DNA of 15,847 nt, taken from the NCBI RefSeq assembly GCF_030530945.1, contig NZ_JAUMTZ010000020.1, positions 1 to 15,847 on the forward strand. Direction: 5' to 3'. The stretch's first letter is position 1; each line of letters starts with the position of its first letter. Source of the DNA: Kocuria sp. (GTDB lineage: Bacteria; Actinomycetota; Actinomycetes; Actinomycetales; Micrococcaceae). The notes under the pieces were generated by a model. The model ran no database searches and was not told the origin of the DNA. It saw only the letters and a program-made list of their open reading frames with translations. The position numbers and the translations under genes were made by a program. Shown piece by piece: positions 7,095-14,825 of the stretch.

Positions 7095-8534
7095 GTGCCC
7101 ATCACCGAGGCTTTCCGTCAGGCCACGATCCGCGCGCGCACGCACGGGTCCAAGATCCGCCGCACCGTGCCCATGGTGTCTTCCAGGCCGGACCCCTTCC
7201 ACCTCCACGAGCTCACTCCCGCGCGCTCGGCCCGGCTCATCGTCGGAGCCTTCCTGCTGGCGCTGGCCGCCGGCACGGGGCTGCTCATGCTCCCCCTGGC
7301 CACGGTGGCCCCGGGGGGCACCGACGTGCTCACCGCGGCGTTCACAGCGACCTCCTCCCTGTGCGTGACCGGTCTGGTCACGGTGGACACCGCCACCTAC
7401 TGGACCACGTTCGGCCAGGTGGTGATCATCTGCCTCATCCAGGTGGGCGGGCTGGGCGTCATGACGTTCACGACCATGCTCGGGATCCTGCTGGCCCGGA
7501 AGTTCGGGCTCTCCACCCGCCTGCTGGCCAGCGCCGAGACCAAGTCCCGCGGCGGTGCCCGCGAGGTGGTGGGGAGGATCGTGGCCACCACGGCCGTCAT
7601 CGAGACCACCGCGGCCACCGTCCTCTCCCTGTGGTTCTGGGGCCACTACCACTACCCGCCGGCCACCGCGATCGCCCACGGCGCGTTCCACGCCGTCTCC
7701 GCGTTCAACAACGCGGGTTTCGCGCTGTACTCCCTCAACGTGGTGGACTTCGCCGCGGACCCCGTGGTGCTGCTGACCCTGTCCGCCTGCGTGATCCTGG
7801 GCGGGCTGGGCTTCCCCGTGCTGTACGAGCTGCGCCGCCACATCCGGCTGCCCCGCCGGTGGTCCATGAACACCCGCCTGGTGCTGCTGGCCACTCCCGT
7901 GCTGCTGGCGGGCGGCACGGTGTTCCTGCTCGTGCTGGAGTGGAACAACCCCGCGACCCTGGGCCCGCAGCCGGCGCCGGTGAAGCTGCTCAACGCTTTC
8001 TTCCAGTCCACGATCTCGCGCACCGCGGGCTTCAACAGCATCGACATCTCCCACATGCACCCTGTGTCCTGGCTGGGCATGGACATCCTCATGTTCATCG
8101 GCGGCGGGCCCGCGGGCACCGCCGGTGGTCTGAAGGTCACCACGTTCGGCGTGCTGTTCTTCGTGGCCCTCACGGAGATCCGCGGCGGAGCGGCCGTCCC
8201 GGTGCTCGGCAAGCAGCTCTCCCGCTCGGTGCAGCGCGAGGCCATCACCGTGGTGGTCCTCGCCACCGGGGCGGTGATCGGCGGGGCCATGCTGATCATG
8301 CTCACGGACACCACCCTGGGCCTGGACCGTGTGCTGTACGAGGCCGTCTCGGCGTTCGCCACCGTGGGCCTGAGCACCGGGATCACCCCCACGCTCGCCC
8401 CGTTCGCGCAGTGCGTGCTCATCGCCCTGATGTTCATGGGCCGCCTCGGGCCCGTGACCGTCGCCGCCGCGATCGCCTTCGGCCGCCGCCCTCCCACCTA
8501 CGAGCTGCCCAAGGAGCGGCCGCTGATCGGCTGA
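7095..8534 (+). CDS. trkH: TrkH/KtrB-type potassium uptake channel subunit
   Basis: Membrane-spanning K+ translocation subunit with four repeated membrane-pore-membrane units. With the GTG start at 7095 it is 479 aa; an ATG at 7173 would give 453 aa. The four selectivity-filter segments are all visible: CVTGL at residues 90-94, NNAGF at 205-209, RTAGF at 309-313 and ATVGLS at 422-427, each providing the conserved filter glycine. The intramembrane gate-like loop GGGPAGTAGGLK is at about 336-347. Hydrophobic segments fill the gaps between these. The N-terminal 26 residues before M27 are basic (RQATIRARTHGSKIRRT) and probably cytoplasmic. The downstream trkA-like gene supplies the regulatory RCK subunit. 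Trk and Ktr subtypes are hard to separate by eye; actinobacterial two-gene systems of this size are usually called KtrB or TrkH. The start is the main uncertainty. Confidence 0.94.
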   Translation: MPITEAFRQATIRARTHGSKIRRTVPMVSSRPDPFHLHELTPARSARLIVGAFLLALAAGTGLLMLPLATVAPGGTDVLTAAFTATSSLCVTGLVTVDTATYWTTFGQVVIICLIQVGGLGVMTFTTMLGILLARKFGLSTRLLASAETKSRGGAREVVGRIVATTAVIETTAATVLSLWFWGHYHYPPATAIAHGAFHAVSAFNNAGFALYSLNVVDFAADPVVLLTLSACVILGGLGFPVLYELRRHIRLPRRWSMNTRLVLLATPVLLAGGTVFLLVLEWNNPATLGPQPAPVKLLNAFFQSTISRTAGFNSIDISHMHPVSWLGMDILMFIGGGPAGTAGGLKVTTFGVLFFVALTEIRGGAAVPVLGKQLSRSVQREAITVVVLATGAVIGGAMLIMLTDTTLGLDRVLYEAVSAFATVGLSTGITPTLAPFAQCVLIALMFMGRLGPVTVAAAIAFGRRPPTYELPKERPLIG

Positions 8535-8543
8535 CCCCCCCCC
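8535..8543 (+). repeat. C9 homopolymer after the trkH stop
   Basis: Nine consecutive C residues follow the trkH TGA directly and precede the intergenic hairpin. Length errors or slippage here would not affect a protein. Confidence 0.6.
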
Positions 8544-8544
8544 G

Positions 8545-8586
8545 GGGCGACGACGCCGCCCGCCCAGCCCCGCGGCGTCGTCGCCC
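8545..8586 (+). terminator. Intercistronic hairpin between trkH and trkA
   Basis: A perfect 15-bp inverted repeat, GGGCGACGACGCCGC (8545-8559) and its complement (8572-8586), encloses a 12-nt loop. No T-run follows. It lies between two genes that should be co-expressed, so it may be a partial terminator, an RNase barrier stabilising trkH mRNA, or a site setting the subunit ratio. Type 'terminator' is a structural label; function is inferred. Confidence 0.55.
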
Positions 8587-8649
8587 AACGCACCCCCTCC
8601 GGTCCATCCGCCCGCCGCACCCGGCGGCACGAGCAGTGAAGGAACTCCC

Positions 8650-9339
8650 ATGTTCGGATCCCATCCCACCGACTCCCCGCGAGGGGGCATGTCCAACGCC
8701 GTGGCCGTGATCGGCCTGGGCCGCTTCGGCGGCGCCCTGGCCCTGGAGCTGATGCGCAACGGCACGGACGTGCTCGGCGTGGACCACAGCGAGGCCACCG
8801 TGCAGCGCTTCAACGGCCGGCTGACCTCGGTGGTGCGGGCGGACGCCACGGACGAGGAGGTGCTGCGGGAGCTGTCCGTGGACGAGTTCGACCGCGCCGT
8901 GGTGGGCATCGGCTCGGACATCCAGGCCAGCATCCTCACCGCGTCCCGGCTGGTGAAGTTCGGCTGCCCCGCCATCTGGGCCAAGGCCATCACCGATCCG
9001 CACGCGGAGATCCTCACGCAGCTCGGGGTCCAGCACGTGGTCAACCCCGAGAGCGACATGGGCACCCGCGCCGCCCACCTGATCCAGCACCGGATCCTGG
9101 ACTTCGTGCCCATCGACGACGGCTACGCCCTGGTGCGGTGCACCCCGCCCGAGCCCATCCAGCAGCGGCCCATGGACCTGCTGAACGTGCGCCAGCGCCT
9201 GGGCGTGTCGGTGGTGGCTGTCTGCCGGCCCGGGGGCCAGTGGGAGCCGATCGAGCCGGGGACCATGCTCTACGACGACGACCAGATCCTGGTCACCGGG
9301 CCCACCCGGAAGGTCGAGCGCTTCTCGAACCTCACCTGA
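8650..9339 (+). CDS. trkA: TrkA/KtrA-type RCK regulatory subunit of K+ uptake
   Basis: Cytoplasmic gating subunit that binds nucleotide and assembles as a ring on TrkH/KtrB. It is 229 aa. The RCK-N Rossmann fold has GLGRFG at residues 22-27 and an acidic residue at the end of strand 2 (GVDHS, D45) that contacts the nucleotide ribose. The middle carries RADATDEEVL and PAIWAKA-type segments. An RCK-C (TrkA-C) domain fills roughly 145-229 (RCTPPEPI through DDDQILVTGP). A single RCK unit matches KtrA rather than the tandem enterobacterial TrkA. The ATG at 8650 has GAAGGA 7 nt upstream; a second in-frame ATG at residue 14 also has a purine-rich run before it. It follows trkH on the same strand after a 115-bp gap with a hairpin. 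Confidence 0.94.
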   Translation: MFGSHPTDSPRGGMSNAVAVIGLGRFGGALALELMRNGTDVLGVDHSEATVQRFNGRLTSVVRADATDEEVLRELSVDEFDRAVVGIGSDIQASILTASRLVKFGCPAIWAKAITDPHAEILTQLGVQHVVNPESDMGTRAAHLIQHRILDFVPIDDGYALVRCTPPEPIQQRPMDLLNVRQRLGVSVVAVCRPGGQWEPIEPGTMLYDDDQILVTGPTRKVERFSNLT

Positions 9340-9351
9340 GCACGGCCACTC

Positions 9352-10356
9352 TCACAGGAACCGGGTGAGCCGGCGCAGCTCGCGGGCCGTGACCGGCACC
9401 TGCTCCGCCGCGCCCACGAGGGACCCCAGCTCGGGGGGCGCCGCGGCGGCGTCCGGGCCAATGGCCACCACGACCGAGCGCGCGGGCTCCTCGGCGGCCC
9501 GCCGCGCCCGGGAGACGCTCACCCAGCCAGCGACCGAGTGGGCCACGAAGCGCCGCAGCCCGCGGGTGGTGCGCACGTCCACCACGGCCTTGATCCGGTG
9601 CACCTGGGCGGGCGGGTCCTCCAGCAGGTCCGCGAGCGCCGCGGGGTCCACCGGAGCGGGAACCTCCAGGGTGGTGGCCCGGTGGTGCACGTGGTGCTCA
9701 CGGTGGTGCTCCGCCGACGTCCCGAACTCCCACAGGGGCAGCTGCCCGCCCGCGGGGACGGTGTGCTCGGCGGCGTCGAAGAACAGCCGGGGGTCCACCG
9801 CACCGTGGGGCGCATCGAGCACCGTGGCGTGGGGGTTGGCGCGGGCCACCCGATCGCGCAGCCGCGCCAGGGTGCCGGGCTCCGCCAGGTCGGTCTTGGT
9901 CAGGAGCACCACGGCCGCGGCCTTCACGTGCTGCTCCAGGTCCCAGCCGCCCGACTCCGCGAGGGGGACGTGGGCGGCGTCCACCACCTCCACGAGCCCG
10001 CCGAAGCGCACCGCGGGGACGCCGCTGCCCAGGACCAGCTGGATGAGCCCCGGCGGCTCGGCGATCCCGGAGCCCTCCACGACGACGGCGTCCAGCTCGA
10101 GCTCCGGCCGGGACAGCGCACGCAGGGCGTCGTCCAGCTGGCGGGGGTCCTCCAGGCAGCACAGGCACCCGCCGGCGATCGAGACGGGCTCCGCAACCTG
10201 CCCCGCGACCAGCCCGGCGTCCACGTCCACGTCCCCGAAGTCGTTGACGACCACCCCGATCCGGGCGTGGCCGGTGGCCAGGAAGTGGTTGAGCACCGTG
10301 GTCTTGCCGGCCCCGAGGTAGCCGGTGAGGATCAGCACGGGAACGGTGCGGGGCAT
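9352..10356 (-). CDS. CobW/COG0523-family metal-chaperone GTPase
   Basis: G3E-family GTPase of 334 aa, a class that delivers Zn2+ or Co2+ to target proteins or acts in metal homeostasis. Walker A reads GYLGAGKTT at residues 12-20. The metal-binding CxCC motif is complete at C64, C66 and C67 (GGCLCC). EGSGIAEP is at 94-101 and the guanine-specificity motif appears as TKTD at 153-156. A histidine cluster with H217, H218, H221, H222, H224 and H225 separates the GTPase from the CobW C-terminal domain and probably binds metal. AGGAGGG precedes the ATG at 10356; an in-frame ATG six codons upstream overlaps that SD and is less likely. It is convergent with trkA (12 bp) and divergent from the antiporter. 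No cobalamin genes are nearby, so a zinc role is as likely as cobalt. No Zur-like box is seen upstream. Confidence 0.92.
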   Translation of the reverse strand: MPRTVPVLILTGYLGAGKTTVLNHFLATGHARIGVVVNDFGDVDVDAGLVAGQVAEPVSIAGGCLCCLEDPRQLDDALRALSRPELELDAVVVEGSGIAEPPGLIQLVLGSGVPAVRFGGLVEVVDAAHVPLAESGGWDLEQHVKAAAVVLLTKTDLAEPGTLARLRDRVARANPHATVLDAPHGAVDPRLFFDAAEHTVPAGGQLPLWEFGTSAEHHREHHVHHRATTLEVPAPVDPAALADLLEDPPAQVHRIKAVVDVRTTRGLRRFVAHSVAGWVSVSRARRAAEEPARSVVVAIGPDAAAAPPELGSLVGAAEQVPVTARELRRLTRFL

Positions 10357-10394
10357 GGGAATCCCTCCTGTCATGGTGCCCGACGGGCCGCGGA

Positions 10395-10400
10395 TACACT
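10395..10400 (+). promoter_or_regulatory. Candidate -10 box for the antiporter gene
   Basis: TACACT in the 72-bp divergent gap fits TANNNT and predicts a start near 10407, about 22 nt before the GTG. A consensus -35 is not seen. Confidence 0.4.
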
Positions 10401-10428
10401 CGGGGCAATTCTCGCAACAGGAGGTCCC

Positions 10429-12141
10429 GTGGACGAACTGACCCTTCTCGCCGTGGCGGCGGTGATCGTCGTGGTGGCGGTCACGAGCATCTCGGACCGG
10501 GTGGGGGTGGCCGCCCCGATCCTGCTCGTGGTCGTGGGGGTGGGGCTGAGCCTGGTTCCCGGCGTGCCCACCGTCACGATGGACCCGGAGATCATCCTGG
10601 CCGTGGTGCTGCCCCTGCTGCTCTACGCGGCGGCGGTGAGCATGCCCGCCACGGACTTCCGCAGGAACCTGGGCTCCATCACCGCGCTGTCCGTGGTGCT
10701 CGTGGTGGTCTCCGCGTTCGTGGTGGGCGCGCTGATCTGGTGGCTGCTGCCGGACCTGAACTTCGCCGCGGCCGTGGCGCTGGGCGCCGTGGTCAGTCCC
10801 CCGGACGCGGTGGCCGCCACCTCGATCGGCAAGCGGCTGGGGCTGCCCAGCCGGCTGGTCACCATCCTGGAGGGCGAGGGACTCGTCAACGACGCCACGG
10901 CCCTGGTGATGCTCCGCTCCGCCGTGGTGGCCACCTCCGGCGCCATCAGCGTGGGCGGGGTGCTCGCGGACTTCGCGTACGCCGTGGTGGTGGCGGTGCT
11001 CGTGGGCATGGTGGTGGGGTGGGTGTCCATCCGCATCCGTGCCCGCCTGGAGCAGCCCGTGACCAGCACGGCCATCTCCCTGGTGGTGCCGTTCATCGCG
11101 TTCATGCCCGCCGAGCACATGGGTGCCTCCGGGGTGCTCTCCGTGGTCGTGGCGGGTCTCGTCACCGGGATCTCGGCTCCGCGCCAGCTCTCGTCCCAGG
11201 CCCGGGTGAGCGAGCGCACCAACTGGCGCACCGTGCTGCTGCTGCTGGAGCACGGTGTGTTCCTGGTCCTGGGGCTGCAGATCGCGGTGATCGTGGACGA
11301 GGTGCGGCAGGCGCACCAGAGCGTGGGCGGTGCCCTGTGGTTCGGGCTGCTCGCCACGGTGGTGCTGTTCGTGGTGCGGTTCCTGTTCGTGGCCCCCATG
11401 ATCGTGGTGATGTCACGGCAGCAGCGCCGGGCCGCCGCTCAGTCGCAGCGCCTGGACGACGTCTCCCAGCGCTTCGACGACGCCGTGGAGCAGTTCGCGG
11501 ACGACCCCCGGATGACGGAGAAGCGGGTCAACGGCATCCGCCGGAAACTGACCCGGCGCAAGGCGGACGCCTCCTTCGTGCGCACCGAGGGGATCGGGCG
11601 CCGCGGCGGGTTCGTGCTGGCCTGGTCCGGGATGCGCGGCGTCGTGACCGTCGCCGCCGCCCAGACGCTGCCCGAGGACCTGCCCTACCGGCCGCAGCTG
11701 ATCCTGATCGCGTTCACGGTGGCGGTGGTGACGCTCGTGGTGCAGGGCGGGACCCTTCCCCTGCTCATCCGTGTCCTGGGGATCCGCGGCACCGACGAGG
11801 AGGAGATGCGGCGGGAGCTCTCGCGCCTCGTCAACTCCCTCACGGACGCCTCCCAGGACCTGCTGGAGTCCCCCACCCTGCACCGCAACGACGGCGAGCA
11901 GTTCAGCCCCCAGCTGCTGGAGGAGGCGCGGCAGCGCATCCACAGGATCCCCGAGACGGTGTCCCCGGAGACCATGGAGCTCTGGACCACCGGCCGGCAG
12001 GAGCAGCAGGAGCTGCAGCGCAAGCTCCTGGAGGCCCAGCAGGACGCCCTCCTGGACGCCCAGGCCTCCGGGGTGTACCGCTCGCAGACCATCGAGGCCG
12101 CCCAGCAGTTCCTGGACAAGCGGGACCTGATGGTGGACTGA
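10429..12141 (+). CDS. CPA1-family Na+/H+ antiporter with long cytoplasmic tail
   Basis: 570-aa membrane exchanger of monovalent cations for protons. The GTG at 10429 is preceded by a perfect AGGAGGT. Hydrophobic segments run from residue 4 to about 328. The ion-site signatures of CPA1 are present: SPPDAVAAT with D126, and EGEGLVNDATALV with N154 and D155. A charged cytoplasmic stretch (about 329-394, with SQRLDDVSQRFDDAVEQFADD and many Arg/Lys) splits off the last membrane part, which begins with AWSGMRGVVTVAAA at about 398-411. Residues 451-570 form a hydrophilic, Gln/Glu-rich helical tail likely to be a coiled coil or regulatory domain. K+/H+ exchange is also possible in this family. Its place beside the TrkH/TrkA genes suits a joint role in Na+/K+ balance, which is inference. 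Confidence 0.93.
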   Translation: MDELTLLAVAAVIVVVAVTSISDRVGVAAPILLVVVGVGLSLVPGVPTVTMDPEIILAVVLPLLLYAAAVSMPATDFRRNLGSITALSVVLVVVSAFVVGALIWWLLPDLNFAAAVALGAVVSPPDAVAATSIGKRLGLPSRLVTILEGEGLVNDATALVMLRSAVVATSGAISVGGVLADFAYAVVVAVLVGMVVGWVSIRIRARLEQPVTSTAISLVVPFIAFMPAEHMGASGVLSVVVAGLVTGISAPRQLSSQARVSERTNWRTVLLLLEHGVFLVLGLQIAVIVDEVRQAHQSVGGALWFGLLATVVLFVVRFLFVAPMIVVMSRQQRRAAAQSQRLDDVSQRFDDAVEQFADDPRMTEKRVNGIRRKLTRRKADASFVRTEGIGRRGGFVLAWSGMRGVVTVAAAQTLPEDLPYRPQLILIAFTVAVVTLVVQGGTLPLLIRVLGIRGTDEEEMRRELSRLVNSLTDASQDLLESPTLHRNDGEQFSPQLLEEARQRIHRIPETVSPETMELWTTGRQEQQELQRKLLEAQQDALLDAQASGVYRSQTIEAAQQFLDKRDLMVD

Positions 12142-12165
12142 GCGCGCCGACGGACGAACCGCGGC

Positions 12166-13318
12166 TCAGTTCGCGCGCGCGGCGGCGCTGAGCCGGTCCA
12201 CGGCCTCCACCACGGTCTCCGGGGCGCAGGCCAGGTTCATGCGGGCGAATCCCGCGCCACCGGCACCGAACGTGGGGCCGCTGGACAGCGCCACCCGTGC
12301 GTGCTCCAGCGCGTGCGCGGCGGGATCGTCCCCCCCACCCCAGGGCGCGCATGTCGAGCCACGCCAGGTAGGTGGCCCCGCCCCGCCGGGCCGTGACCGC
12401 GGGCAGCTTCCCGGCGAGCTGGTGCTCCAGCAGCGCGATGTTCTCCTCGATGGCCGCGATGGTGTCGTCCAGCCAGTCCGTGCAGTGCAGGAACCCCTCG
12501 CGGGTGGCCAGCAGACCCATGATCCCCGTGCGGTAGGACACGGCGTCCGGCACTCTCCGGAGCCACTCGGCCATGGGCTCGGAGTCCACCACGAACATCG
12601 CGGCCTTGAGCCCCGCCAGGTTGAACGCCTTGCTCCCGGACGCGGCCGCCACCCCGTGGTGTCGCGCGGCCGGGGACACCGAGAGGTACGGGGTGAAGCG
12701 CACGCCGTGGTGGGTCAGCGGCGCGTGGATCTCGTCGCTCACCACGTGCGCGCCGTGGCGCTCCACGATCTCCGCCAGCTCGGCCAGCTCCTCCCGGGTG
12801 TGCACCAGGCCCAGCGGGTTGTGCGGGTTGCACAGCAGCACGGTGCGTGCCCCGGTGGCCAGGGCGGCGTCGATGCCCGCGAGATCCAGGTGGTACGCGG
12901 CGCCGTCGTCCCGCAGGGGCACCTCCACGGGGTGACCACCGGCCTCCTCGACCAGCGCGTAGAACGGGGCGTACACCGGCGGTGTGATGACCACGCCGTC
13001 ACCGGGACGGACGAGCCGGCGCAGGGACTCCACGACCACCACCGTGACGTCCGTGGTGTAGGCGATCCGCTCCGGGTCCGGACGCCAGCCCCAGCGCGCC
13101 GCCGCGAACTCCGCGTACGCCCGCGCCGCGCCCCGGTCCTCGGTGGCGGCGTAGCCGGTGTCACTGTTCGCGATCGCGGCCTCCAGCGCGCCCTTCACGG
13201 CGGGCGGCGTGGGGAAGTCCATCTCCGCGATGAACATGGGCAGGACGTCCTCCCCGTAGCTGCGCCACTTGGTGCTCGTGCGGCGGCGCAGGGAGGGCAT
13301 CTGGTCGGCGGTGGTCAT
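12166..13318 (-). pseudogene. MalY/PatB-type PLP aminotransferase, frameshifted
   Basis: Fold-type I PLP enzyme related to MalY/PatB cystathionine beta-lyases, which release homocysteine, pyruvate and ammonia, and to class II aminotransferases. The ATG at 13318 has GGAAGGAG upstream. Family features are clear: DVLPMFIAEMDFPTPP (about 24-39), NPHNPLG (164-170), SDEIHAPLTHHG (194-205) and the PLP lysine K230 in SGSKAFNLAGLK. At about residue 330 the frame breaks in a run of seven G (plus-strand C at 12330-12336). With six G the protein would read LGWGDDPAAHALEHARVAL, then FGAGGAGFARMNLA, and end at the TGA at 12166, giving 383 aa as expected. As written, the frame runs on as nonsense to about 11903. 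One extra base is consistent with a real recent mutation, phase variation or a sequencing error. It is probably co-transcribed with the gene 29 bp upstream. Confidence 0.85.
12330..12336 (-). repeat. G7 tract at the frameshift
   Basis: Seven G on the coding (minus) strand, directly after GGGGT. This is the exact place where the aminotransferase frame shifts; six G restores the conserved C-terminus. Confidence 0.75.
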
Positions 13319-13347
13319 GGGGGCTCCTTCCGGGCGCGCGGCGGACG

Positions 13348-13821
13348 TCAGGAGCGCGTGAGCTTGACCGCCTGTCCGAGCCGCAGCCGCTCCAGCGTCT
13401 CCTCCTGCTCCAGGGCGCGCGCGTGCAGGTCCCGGAGCATCTGCTTGTCCAGCCTCTCGTCCGGGGCCTCCAGGAGCAAGCGCCAGCCGAGACCCTTGGC
13501 GTGGACGGCGGCCACCAGGGCTTCCAGCTCCTCGATGTCGGACAGCGGCGAGCGCCGGTTCAGGCGTTCGTTCGGCTTCAGCCGAGCCGCTTTCTCCGCG
13601 GCTTTCGCCGGGAGGTCCTTCAGCGGGGCGGGCTTCACGTCCACGGCGGCCATGATCCGCTCCAGCGCGGCCTGGTCCTGCTCGACCTCCCGGGCCAGCC
13701 TTCCCACCTTCCCGCGCACCGTCTCGTCCCCGTGGAACTCGGCCACGCGGCGGAACGCGTCCACCCCCGCGGCCGATCCGGCGTGGTGGTCCTGCAGGTA
13801 GGTGGTGATCACGCTGCTCAT
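13348..13821 (-). CDS. Conserved actinobacterial protein, ferritin-like helical fold
   Basis: 157-aa protein that is nearly all helical. It carries DHHAGSAAGVDAFRR at residues 11-25, REVEQDQAALERIM at 44-57 and LKPNERLNRRSPLSDIEELEAL at 81-102, and ends with ALEQEETLERLRLG. The spacing of DHH, E46 and D49 with later E and H residues resembles a ferritin-like four-helix bundle, but I cannot identify a full iron site, so the fold call is tentative. I recognise the RSPLS..EELE block as recurring in unnamed actinobacterial proteins; no function is established. The ATG at 13821 has AAAGAGG upstream. It lies 29 bp before the MalY-type gene on the same strand, suggesting one transcript. No signal peptide is seen. 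Confidence 0.75.
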   Translation of the reverse strand: MSSVITTYLQDHHAGSAAGVDAFRRVAEFHGDETVRGKVGRLAREVEQDQAALERIMAAVDVKPAPLKDLPAKAAEKAARLKPNERLNRRSPLSDIEELEALVAAVHAKGLGWRLLLEAPDERLDKQMLRDLHARALEQEETLERLRLGQAVKLTRS

Positions 13822-13936
13822 GGTTCTGCCTCTTTCCGGATGTGCGGCTGTCGGTGGTCCCAGCCAAGCACCCCGCGGGCGAGGAGGCCACACCCGAGCG
13901 GGTAGCGGTTCCGGCGCACGACGCCGCCGGGCGGGC

Positions 13937-13942
13937 CATACT
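13937..13942 (+). promoter_or_regulatory. Weak -10 candidate for the hydrolase gene
   Basis: CATACT resembles TATACT and would start transcription near 13949, about 52 nt before the ATG at 14001. It lies in the 179-bp divergent gap. No -35 is evident. Confidence 0.22.
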
Positions 13943-14000
13943 GGAGGTGCCCCGGAGCGCGCCAGGCCCCGGGAGGACGACCCGACGACCTGGGGGGACC

Positions 14001-14768
14001 ATGACACCGGAGACGTTCATCGACTTCACCGCGCCGAACGGGCTGAGCTCGTGGTACCACGTGTGGCACACGGGCACCGCAGGAATCCTCTACTACTTCG
14101 ACGGCGACTACTGGGACCTGGACGACACCTCGATCAACTGGCCCGAGGAGGGGGACCTGGCCCGGCTGGCGATCGCCGCCCAGGCCCGGGACCTGATGTT
14201 CGTGGCCGTGAACACCCCGGACGAGGACGGCTCCGGGGACGGCTACACCTGGTGGGAGGACTGCAAGGGCAATGGCAGGTACTTCCGTGCCCTGCACGAG
14301 CACCTGGTCGCGCAGAACCCGGATGTGGACGCCTCGAACCTCTGGTTCGTGGGCTACAGCGGCGGCGCGGAGTTCATCACCTACGAGCTGCTGGACCGCG
14401 GCGTGGAGGGCATGACCGGCGGCGGAGCCGTCATCATCGGGGGCGGCGGGGCCAACGCGCCGGTGGCCCACAAGAAGAAGGCCCGCCCCTGCATCGGCTC
14501 CACCGCCATGCACTGGTGGGTGGGTGAGCTGGACGTGGACGGCGCCACCAACCCCCCGGAGTGGAGTGCCATGGGTGCCGCCGAGGAGGGCGTGGCCGCC
14601 TACCGGGAGGCGGGCTTCGACACCCACCTGCACGTGCTCCCCGGGGTGGACCACGAGGGCTACGACGCCGTGGAGTGCCTCAACCGCGCGCTGCCGGCGG
14701 TCTCCCGCTCGGCCGGGCTCAAGGCCGCGCTGTCCGACGGGTGGGTGCGGCTCACGCGGGACACGTGA
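14001..14768 (+). CDS. Alpha/beta-hydrolase fold esterase (PHB-depolymerase-like)
   Basis: 255-aa hydrolase. The nucleophile elbow is GYSGG at residues 118-122 with S120 as nucleophile, after the strand NLWFVGYS. A histidine in the C-terminal GVDHEGYD (H218) is the likely catalytic base, and the acid is probably an Asp near 178-180 (GELDVDG). Strand RDLMFVAVNTP (63-72) and the preceding YYFDGDY loop fit the usual fold, with the latter region near the oxyanion hole. There is no signal peptide and no membrane segment, so it should be cytoplasmic. The pattern is nearest to esterase D/PHB-depolymerase-type proteins, but the substrate cannot be named. The ATG at 14001 has a G-rich GGGGGGA just upstream. 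It ends 18 bp before a strong terminator and is the last gene of the core region. Confidence 0.85.
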   Translation: MTPETFIDFTAPNGLSSWYHVWHTGTAGILYYFDGDYWDLDDTSINWPEEGDLARLAIAAQARDLMFVAVNTPDEDGSGDGYTWWEDCKGNGRYFRALHEHLVAQNPDVDASNLWFVGYSGGAEFITYELLDRGVEGMTGGGAVIIGGGGANAPVAHKKKARPCIGSTAMHWWVGELDVDGATNPPEWSAMGAAEEGVAAYREAGFDTHLHVLPGVDHEGYDAVECLNRALPAVSRSAGLKAALSDGWVRLTRDT

Positions 14769-14785
14769 GAGCACGGCAGGAAGGG

Positions 14786-14822
14786 AAAAACCCCGGTAGG
14801 ACAACCGTCCTACCGGGGTTTT
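14786..14822. terminator. Bidirectional Rho-independent terminator
   Basis: AAAACCCCGGTAGGAC and its complement enclose the loop AACC. The stem has 12 G:C-rich pairs extended by four A:T pairs, with A-runs on one side and T-runs on the other. It can stop the hydrolase gene on the plus strand. On the minus strand it lies immediately 3' of the tRNA-Pro fragment, so it probably was the terminator of the original tRNA gene. Confidence 0.9.
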
Positions 14823-14825
14823 CGG

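Noticed and set aside
8545..8586. A c-di-AMP or other riboswitch in the K+ uptake operon
   Set aside because: Only a simple hairpin is present, and trkH appears leaderless, leaving no room for an aptamer before it.
7020..9113. A 697-codon minus-strand frame over trkH and trkA
   Set aside because: It crosses two well-supported genes and has His/Gly/Arg-rich nonsense composition with no motif.
9538..12141. An 867-codon plus-strand frame that would extend the antiporter N-terminally through the CobW region
   Set aside because: The first 297 residues are antisense to cobW; a perfect AGGAGGT before GTG 10429 gives the true start.
11903..12330. A genuine C-terminal extension or fusion of the aminotransferase through the shifted frame
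   Set aside because: The shifted frame runs into sequence antisense to the antiporter, whereas the unshifted frame gives the conserved family C-terminus and a stop at the expected length.
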